Assembly (NCBI RefSeq): GCF_030552895.1 | Contig: NZ_CP130649.1 | Coordinates: forward strand, 1,736,001-1,800,000 | DNA length: 64,000 nt | Direction of reading: 5' to 3' | From: Tatumella ptyseos | Lineage (GTDB): Bacteria; Pseudomonadota; Gammaproteobacteria; Enterobacterales; Enterobacteriaceae | Shown: in pieces, positions 58,458 through 64,000 of the stretch | Layout of the letters: every line of letters begins with the position of its first letter | Numbering within the stretch: the stretch's first letter is position 1 | Made by a program: the position numbers and the translations under genes | Notes under the pieces: model-generated | What the model saw: only the letters and a program-made list of their open reading frames with translations | Told to the model about the DNA's origin: nothing | The model's database searches: none

Positions 58458-59936
58458 TTATTGCAGATATTCTTGATTGGCATGATGGAAACGATCACGG
58501 ACCTGTTTGGAAGGTCCTTTGCCACATAGACTGACTAATACGATCGCGACAGTCGCAAATAAGAAGCCAGGAATGATTTCATACAATCCCAACCACGCAA
58601 ACTGTTTCCAGATAATAACCGTCAATGTCCCAACAATCATACCGACCAACGCCCCGTTGCGGCTCATCCCCGACCAGCACACGCTAAGTAGAATCACCGG
58701 CCCAAACGCGGCGCCAAAACCGGCCCAAGCATAACTGACTAAACCGAGCACCTTATTATCAGGGTTACTGGCTAAGGCAATGGCAATAAGCGCAACAACA
58801 AGCACCATTACACGGCCCACCCACACTTTCTCACGTTGCCCTGCATTTTTACGAATAAAGCCTTTATAAAAATCTTCCGTTAATGCGCTCGAGCAGACAA
58901 GAAGTTGGCAACTCAGCGTAGACATCACCGCCGCTAAAATAGCAGAGAGTAGAATACCGGCAATCCATGGATTAAACAGAATACGCGTTAATTCAATAAA
59001 AATACGCTCACTGTTACCATTGACTTCAGCGGCTTGAGAAGGATTATCCGCAAAGTAAGCAATACCGAAGAAGCCAACCGCCACCGCGCCCGCTAAGCAG
59101 AGGATCATCCACGTCATTCCGATACGGCGTGCACTGCGCATAGAGTGATGTGAATCGGCTGCCATGAAACGCGCTAAAATGTGCGGCTGACCAAAGTAGC
59201 CCAGTCCCCATCCAAGAAGTGAAATAATGGCTACAAAGCTAAGATTATTAAAAATATTTAAGCGCTGTGGGTCAATATGACGAATAACCTCTAACGAGGT
59301 ATCGACACCCCCTACGGCAATGACCACCATGACCGGGGTTAGAATGAGTGCGAAGATCATTAGGCTAGCTTGAACCGTATCGGTCCAACTGACTGCCAAG
59401 AAACCGCCTAAGAAAGTGTAAGCGATAGTCGCTGCAGCCCCTGCCCATAAAGCTGTGGTGTAGTCCATACCAAAGGTACTTTCAAAGAGTCGCGCCCCCG
59501 CAACGATTCCTGAAGCACAGTAAATAGTAAAAAAAACTAAAATAATCAGTGCTGAGATAACACGTAAGATCTTACTACGATCTTCAAATCGATGAGTGAA
59601 GTAATCAGGTAAAGTGAGGGCATTTCCATGATGTTCGGTTTGTACGCGTAAACGCCCGGCAATAATTTTCCAGTTAACCCAAGCGCCAAGTATCAATCCA
59701 ATGGCAATCCAACTTTCAGATATCCCCGAGAGGAAAATGGCACCGGGCAAACCCATTAATAACCAGCCACTCATATCTGATGCGCCCGCCGATAAAGCGG
59801 TGACCAAACTACCTAAACTACGGCCACCCAAAATGAAATCGTCGAAATTTTTTGTCGACCGCCAAGCCATAAAACCGATAAGTAACATTCCTGCAATATA
59901 GATGCAAAATGTCACTAATAAGGGAGTGCTTACCAT
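58458..59936 (-). CDS. putP: Sodium/proline symporter PutP
   Basis: Imports proline with sodium across the inner membrane. The 492 residues (E. coli 502) form about 13 helices of the SSS family. Marks include GGRSLGSLVTALSAGASDMSGWLLMGLPGA in two blocks, the YTFLGGFLAVSWTDTVQ segment and SAILAAVMSTLSCQLLVCSSAL. GAGGA lies six bases before the ATG. It is divergent from putA. Confidence 0.96.
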   Translation of the reverse strand: MVSTPLLVTFCIYIAGMLLIGFMAWRSTKNFDDFILGGRSLGSLVTALSAGASDMSGWLLMGLPGAIFLSGISESWIAIGLILGAWVNWKIIAGRLRVQTEHHGNALTLPDYFTHRFEDRSKILRVISALIILVFFTIYCASGIVAGARLFESTFGMDYTTALWAGAAATIAYTFLGGFLAVSWTDTVQASLMIFALILTPVMVVIAVGGVDTSLEVIRHIDPQRLNIFNNLSFVAIISLLGWGLGYFGQPHILARFMAADSHHSMRSARRIGMTWMILCLAGAVAVGFFGIAYFADNPSQAAEVNGNSERIFIELTRILFNPWIAGILLSAILAAVMSTLSCQLLVCSSALTEDFYKGFIRKNAGQREKVWVGRVMVLVVALIAIALASNPDNKVLGLVSYAWAGFGAAFGPVILLSVCWSGMSRNGALVGMIVGTLTVIIWKQFAWLGLYEIIPGFLFATVAIVLVSLCGKGPSKQVRDRFHHANQEYLQ

Positions 59937-60313
59937 GATTAATCCTCTATTTTATTAGTATTATCAATGAGTTTTCCTGATTAAGATATTCTTTTTTTAT
60001 CGCTACCTGTCACGCTTTCTAACAACACAAGTTGCACCAGGGGTTGCAACAGATACAAACTTTTAACATAAAAGCCATAGCCTTCACTTCACAATTTATA
60101 AAACAGAGATCCCAGTCATATTTTTTTATGCTGTGAAGCGATTTATTTGAACTAAATCGCACTTATTACGGCTTTTATTTTGAATAAATCCACTAGTAAT
60201 TATCATTTATTTAATTTTGTTCACTTTTTTACTACAAATGGGTTGCGCTAAAGGTGCAACTCAAGAGATAGTCAAGGTGCAACCTTTATCGACTTCTTTA
60301 ATGAGGAACTGGC
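59937..60313. promoter_or_regulatory. putP-putA control region with PutA operators
   Basis: The motif GTTGCA, bound by PutA's ribbon-helix-helix domain in E. coli, occurs at 60031-60036 and 60043-60048 and as its complement TGCAAC at 60255-60260 and 60278-60283, with a near copy GTTGCG at 60242-60247. The sites fall in two clusters flanking an AT-rich centre, matching the two-cluster arrangement of the E. coli put region. Repression would lift when PutA moves to the membrane with proline. Confidence 0.88.
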
Positions 60314-63300
60314 ATGGCACACACCACCATGGGCGTGAAACTTGATGATGAAACCCGCGAGCGACTGAAGCGTGCTGCGGTAAAAATAGACCGCACACCA
60401 CATTGGCTAATCAAACAGGCCATTTTTAACCTGCTTGCTCAGGTCGAAGCAGGTGAAACCATTTACCCTACTGCTTCTATCTCACCCAATGAACTGTCTA
60501 CTCAAGATGCTGCAGACGTTGCCACGCCTTACCAGCCCTTCTTAGAGTTCGCCGAGCATGTCCTGCCACAAAGTGTCAAACGCTCTGCGGTAACTGCCGC
60601 TTGGCGTCGTCCAGAAGTGGATATGGTCCCAATGGTACTCGAACAAGCGAAAGTCAGTCCTGAGGTTGCAGAGAAAGTCCATGCTTTAGCGCTACACTTA
60701 AGCGAAAAGCTTCGGAATCAAAAGAATCAAGGCGGTCGTTCAGGATTAGTACAGAGTCTACTCCAAGAGTTCTCCCTCTCCTCTCAGGAAGGCGTCGCCT
60801 TGATGTGCTTGGCCGAGGCCTTACTAAGGATCCCCGATAAACCTACTCGCGATGCGCTTATCCGCGACAAAATCAGTCACGGTGATTGGTACTCTCACCT
60901 TGGACAAAGCAACTCAATGTTTGTCAATGCCGCTACGTGGGGATTACTGGTCACGGGGAAACTGGTGTCGACTCATAATGAAGTCAATATGTCGCGTTCG
61001 CTTAACCGGATTATCGGTAAGAGCGGTGAGCCATTGATCCGTAAGGGCATCGATATGGCAATGCGCTTGATGGGCGAGCAGTTTGTGACGGGAGAATCCA
61101 TTGCTGAGGCCTTAGCTAACGCCCGTAAATTAGAGGATAAAGGCTTCCGCTATTCCTACGATATGCTAGGTGAAGCCGCGCTTACGGCTGAAGATGCTAA
61201 AGCCTATCTACACTCTTACCAACAAGCCATTCATGCGATTGGCAAAGCCTCAAACGGTCGTGGAATTTACGAAGGCCCGGGGATTTCGATTAAACTCTCC
61301 GCCCTTCACCCTCGATATCAACGTGCCCAATACGATCGCGTGATGGAAGAGCTTTACCCTATTCTTAAGTCTCTCACCCTTCTCGCTCGTGAATATGATA
61401 TTGGGATTAATATTGATGCAGAAGAAGCTGACCGTCTCGAGCTCTCTCTCGATTTATTAGAGAAGCTCTGTTTCGAACCAGCGCTCTCTGGCTGGAACGG
61501 TATTGGTTTCGTTATTCAAGCTTATCAAAAGCGCTGTCCTTTCGTTATTGACGAACTCATTGATTTAGCTGCACGTAGCCAGCGACGTCTCATGATCCGC
61601 TTAGTAAAAGGGGCGTATTGGGACAGTGAGATTAAACGTGCGCAGGTTGAAGGTCTTGAAGATTATCCCGTGTATACCCGTAAGGTCTATACTGACGCCG
61701 CTTACATTGCTTGTGCGAGAAAACTCTTAGCGGCACCAAGCCTTATTTATCCGCAATTCGCCACACACAATGCACACAGTTTAGCGACCATCTATCAACT
61801 GGCAGGAAATAATTACTATCCAGGCCAGTACGAATTCCAGTGCCTACATGGTATGGGCGAGCCACTTTATGACCAAGTTGTCGGGAAGACTGCCGATGGA
61901 AAACTTAATCGCCCATGTCGTATTTACGCACCTGTGGGTACCCACGAAACGTTACTTGCTTATTTGGTCCGTCGCCTATTAGAAAATGGGGCAAATACCT
62001 CCTTTGTTAACCGTGTGGCCGATAAGTCATTAAGCGTTGAAGAGTTAATTGTTGACCCCGTTGCGGCCATTAATGCTTTTACCCGAGAAGAGGGACAAGT
62101 TGGGCTTCCTCACCCTCGCATTCCCTTGCCTCGGGATCTATACGGCAGTCGAGCTAACTCATCAGGGCTAGATATGGCGAATGAGCATCGATTAGCGTCG
62201 CTCTCTAGCGCGCTCCTGACTACCGCATCACAATCTTGGGTTGCTAAACCAGTATTGGGCGTTGACAGCGAAAACAACGCCGGACAACCGGTACGTAACC
62301 CTTCCTACTTAAACGATATCGTCGGTGAAGTCATTAACGCCAGTGAAACACAAGTCGATCTCGCCTTAGATGCTAGCCATGAGGCCAGCGCAATCTGGTT
62401 TGCGACACCGTCTGAAGAGCGTGCAGCGATTCTGAAGCGTGCGGCAATGCTAATGGAAGGTCAATTACAAACATTGATGGGACTGCTGGTTCGAGAAGCC
62501 GGGAAGACCTATGCAAACGCTATTGCAGAAGTTCGTGAAGCGGTGGACTTTTTGACTTACTACGCGGATCAAGTAACAGAAGATTTTGATAATGAGACCC
62601 ACCGTCCCCTTGGGCCTATTGTCTGTATCAGTCCATGGAACTTCCCGCTGGCAATCTTTACTGGCCAAGTGGCAGCAGCGCTGGCAGCCGGTAACACCGT
62701 ATTAGCCAAACCTGCCGAACAAACGCCACTAATCGCTTATCAAGCGGTCTCCATCTTACTAGAAGCCGGTATTCCGCAAGGTGTGCTGCAATTCCTGCCA
62801 GGTGATGGGGAAAGTGTCGGTGCGCGACTGGTTGCCGACAAACGCACCCGCGGAGTCATGTTTACAGGCTCGACGGCTGTCGCTACCCTGTTACAACGCG
62901 AGTTGGCTAAACGCCTCGACCCGCAAGGTCGTCCGATTCCCTTGATCGCCGAAACGGGTGGCATTAACGCGATGGTGGTGGACTCCTCAGCACTGACTGA
63001 ACAAGTCGTGGTAGATATTGTTGCCTCGGCATTTGATAGTGCGGGCCAACGCTGCTCAGCGTTACGTTTACTCTGTTTGCAGGAAGATATCGCTGATCAC
63101 ACCCTGAAAATGTTACGGGGCGCGATGGCAGAATATCGTGTTGGTAACCCTGAATTACTCACTACCGATATTGGGCCAGTTATTGATGAAGAAGCACGGG
63201 ATAACATCCTAGGTCACATCGACGATATGCAACAACGTGGCTTTAAAGTAACTCAGTTCAGTTGGCATGGCGAGAGTGACGCCCAGACCCTTTCACAAGG

Positions 63301-64000
63301 GACCTTCGTTCGTCCCACCCTCATTGAGCTTAATTCAGCAGCCGATCTCACCCGCGAGATTTTTGGCCCGGTATTACATGTTGTGCGCTACAGCAGTAAA
63401 AACCTGACTCGTTTACTGACCGAGATTAACCAATTAGGTTATGGCCTGACCTTTGGTGTGCACAGCCGTATTGATGAAACGATTAGTCTAGCGACTGAAC
63501 ACATGCATGCCGGTAACCTCTATGTTAACCGGAATATGGTCGGTGCCGTGGTTGGGGTTCAACCCTTTGGTGGCGAGGGATTATCCGGAACCGGACCTAA
63601 AGCGGGTGGACCGCTCTATCTCACCCGCTTATTATCCAGTGCACCGAATAACGCCTCAAAAGTGACACTGTCACGTCTCCCTCTACATTCTACGGCAGAC
63701 CAACCTTCTGATGTCGCGCCAGTTAGCGCACTACAGTTGTGGGCTGAGCAGAATCAACATAGCCTGCTTGCGCAAGCTTGTGAGATGTATCGTGACACGA
63801 CGGTATCAAACCGTATCGCGTTATTACCAGGTCCAACGGGTGAGCGTAACACTTACCAACTCCTGCCGCGTGCAAGGGTACTCTGTATAGCTAAACAGCC
63901 CTCTGATCGACTGCTTCAATTAGCAGCCGTCACCGCTTGTGGTAGTCGTGCACTATGGCCTGATGATACCGAGCATCGTCAACTACTCAGTACGTTGCCG
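60314..64000 (+). CDS. putA: Trifunctional PutA (proline dehydrogenase, P5C dehydrogenase, repressor), partial
   Basis: PutA oxidises proline to glutamate in two steps and represses the put genes. The frame is open from 60314 to the window end, 1,229 codons with no stop, so about 90 residues of a typical 1,320-residue protein are missing. GAGGA precedes the ATG. The start [18 protein letters not shown] matches the ribbon-helix-helix domain. The proline dehydrogenase barrel lies at about 260-610 ([24 protein letters not shown]), and the aldehyde dehydrogenase at about 640-1110 with [10 protein letters not shown], the glutamate in AETGG and the catalytic cysteine in SAGQRCSA. The end lies in the C-terminal region. 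Confidence 0.97.
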   Translation, partial: MAHTTMGVKLDDETRERLKRAAVKIDRTPHWLIKQAIFNLLAQVEAGETIYPTASISPNELSTQDAADVATPYQPFLEFAEHVLPQSVKRSAVTAAWRRPEVDMVPMVLEQAKVSPEVAEKVHALALHLSEKLRNQKNQGGRSGLVQSLLQEFSLSSQEGVALMCLAEALLRIPDKPTRDALIRDKISHGDWYSHLGQSNSMFVNAATWGLLVTGKLVSTHNEVNMSRSLNRIIGKSGEPLIRKGIDMAMRLMGEQFVTGESIAEALANARKLEDKGFRYSYDMLGEAALTAEDAKAYLHSYQQAIHAIGKASNGRGIYEGPGISIKLSALHPRYQRAQYDRVMEELYPILKSLTLLAREYDIGINIDAEEADRLELSLDLLEKLCFEPALSGWNGIGFVIQAYQKRCPFVIDELIDLAARSQRRLMIRLVKGAYWDSEIKRAQVEGLEDYPVYTRKVYTDAAYIACARKLLAAPSLIYPQFATHNAHSLATIYQLAGNNYYPGQYEFQCLHGMGEPLYDQVVGKTADGKLNRPCRIYAPVGTHETLLAYLVRRLLENGANTSFVNRVADKSLSVEELIVDPVAAINAFTREEGQVGLPHPRIPLPRDLYGSRANSSGLDMANEHRLASLSSALLTTASQSWVAKPVLGVDSENNAGQPVRNPSYLNDIVGEVINASETQVDLALDASHEASAIWFATPSEERAAILKRAAMLMEGQLQTLMGLLVREAGKTYANAIAEVREAVDFLTYYADQVTEDFDNETHRPLGPIVCISPWNFPLAIFTGQVAAALAAGNTVLAKPAEQTPLIAYQAVSILLEAGIPQGVLQFLPGDGESVGARLVADKRTRGVMFTGSTAVATLLQRELAKRLDPQGRPIPLIAETGGINAMVVDSSALTEQVVVDIVASAFDSAGQRCSALRLLCLQEDIADHTLKMLRGAMAEYRVGNPELLTTDIGPVIDEEARDNILGHIDDMQQRGFKVTQFSWHGESDAQTLSQGTFVRPTLIELNSAADLTREIFGPVLHVVRYSSKNLTRLLTEINQLGYGLTFGVHSRIDETISLATEHMHAGNLYVNRNMVGAVVGVQPFGGEGLSGTGPKAGGPLYLTRLLSSAPNNASKVTLSRLPLHSTADQPSDVAPVSALQLWAEQNQHSLLAQACEMYRDTTVSNRIALLPGPTGERNTYQLLPRARVLCIAKQPSDRLLQLAAVTACGSRALWPDDTEHRQLLSTLP

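Overview
The window is one 64 kb stretch of enterobacterial chromosome. Gene content, order and residue-level similarity to Escherichia coli proteins (CheY Asp57, UmuD Cys24/Gly25/Ser60/Lys97, MotB Asp32) place it in the order Enterobacterales. The AT-leaning composition and the loss of many genes that E. coli keeps at these loci suggest a member of the Erwiniaceae or a similar plant- or insect-associated lineage. That last step is inference; nothing here fixes the genus. I saw no prophage, insertion sequence or CRISPR array.

Layout. 0-25 kb is compacted housekeeping backbone: a YagU-like membrane protein, yebY, holE, ptrB, purT, zwf, pykA, lpxM, mepM, znuA/znuCB, an unrecognised lipoprotein, ruvB-ruvA-ruvC, yebC, nudB-aspS, cmoAB, cutC, a PatB/MalY-type C-S lyase, yecM and argS. 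Relative to E. coli, yobA-yebZ, yobB-exoX, yebEFG, eda-edd, hexR, yecDEN and torYZ are missing from these positions. 25.8-29 kb is accessory: a GlcG/HbpS-family protein, then an AT-rich lipopolysaccharide pair (a GT8 glycosyltransferase and the O-antigen ligase WaaL) behind a JUMPstart-like leader element. 29.4-43.3 kb is the flagellar and chemotaxis cluster, read on the minus strand as flhDC, motAB-cheAW-one chemoreceptor-cheRBYZ, and flhBAE. 43.9-46.8 kb carries otsBA (trehalose) and a short msrA. 46.9-49 kb carries tRNA-Ser(GGA) and an SOS-controlled umuDC pair. 49-51.4 kb carries a nitronate monooxygenase, a GNAT acetyltransferase and phoH. 51.4-54.2 kb is a second accessory insertion: a regular array of five TAAGTTAT half-sites, a HbpS-like gene, a short-chain dehydrogenase and a broken metallo-beta-lactamase-fold gene. 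54.4-64 kb is efeUOB (iron uptake), putP and a putA cut off by the window end, with PutA operators between putP and putA.

Control sites that I could read directly: a PurR operator before purT, a Zur operator between znuA and znuC, LexA boxes before ruvAB and umuDC (the ruvAB box is the same palindrome as the ruvC terminator), a sigma-28-like promoter before the chemoreceptor, GTTGCA operators before putA, a near-consensus promoter for tRNA-Ser and several intrinsic terminators. The parts most worth a second look are the half-site array with its HbpS-SDR cassette, the detached LPS pair with its leader element, the chemoreceptor with a changed ligand pocket, the unusual long EfeU, and the three hairpins trailing tRNA-Ser.
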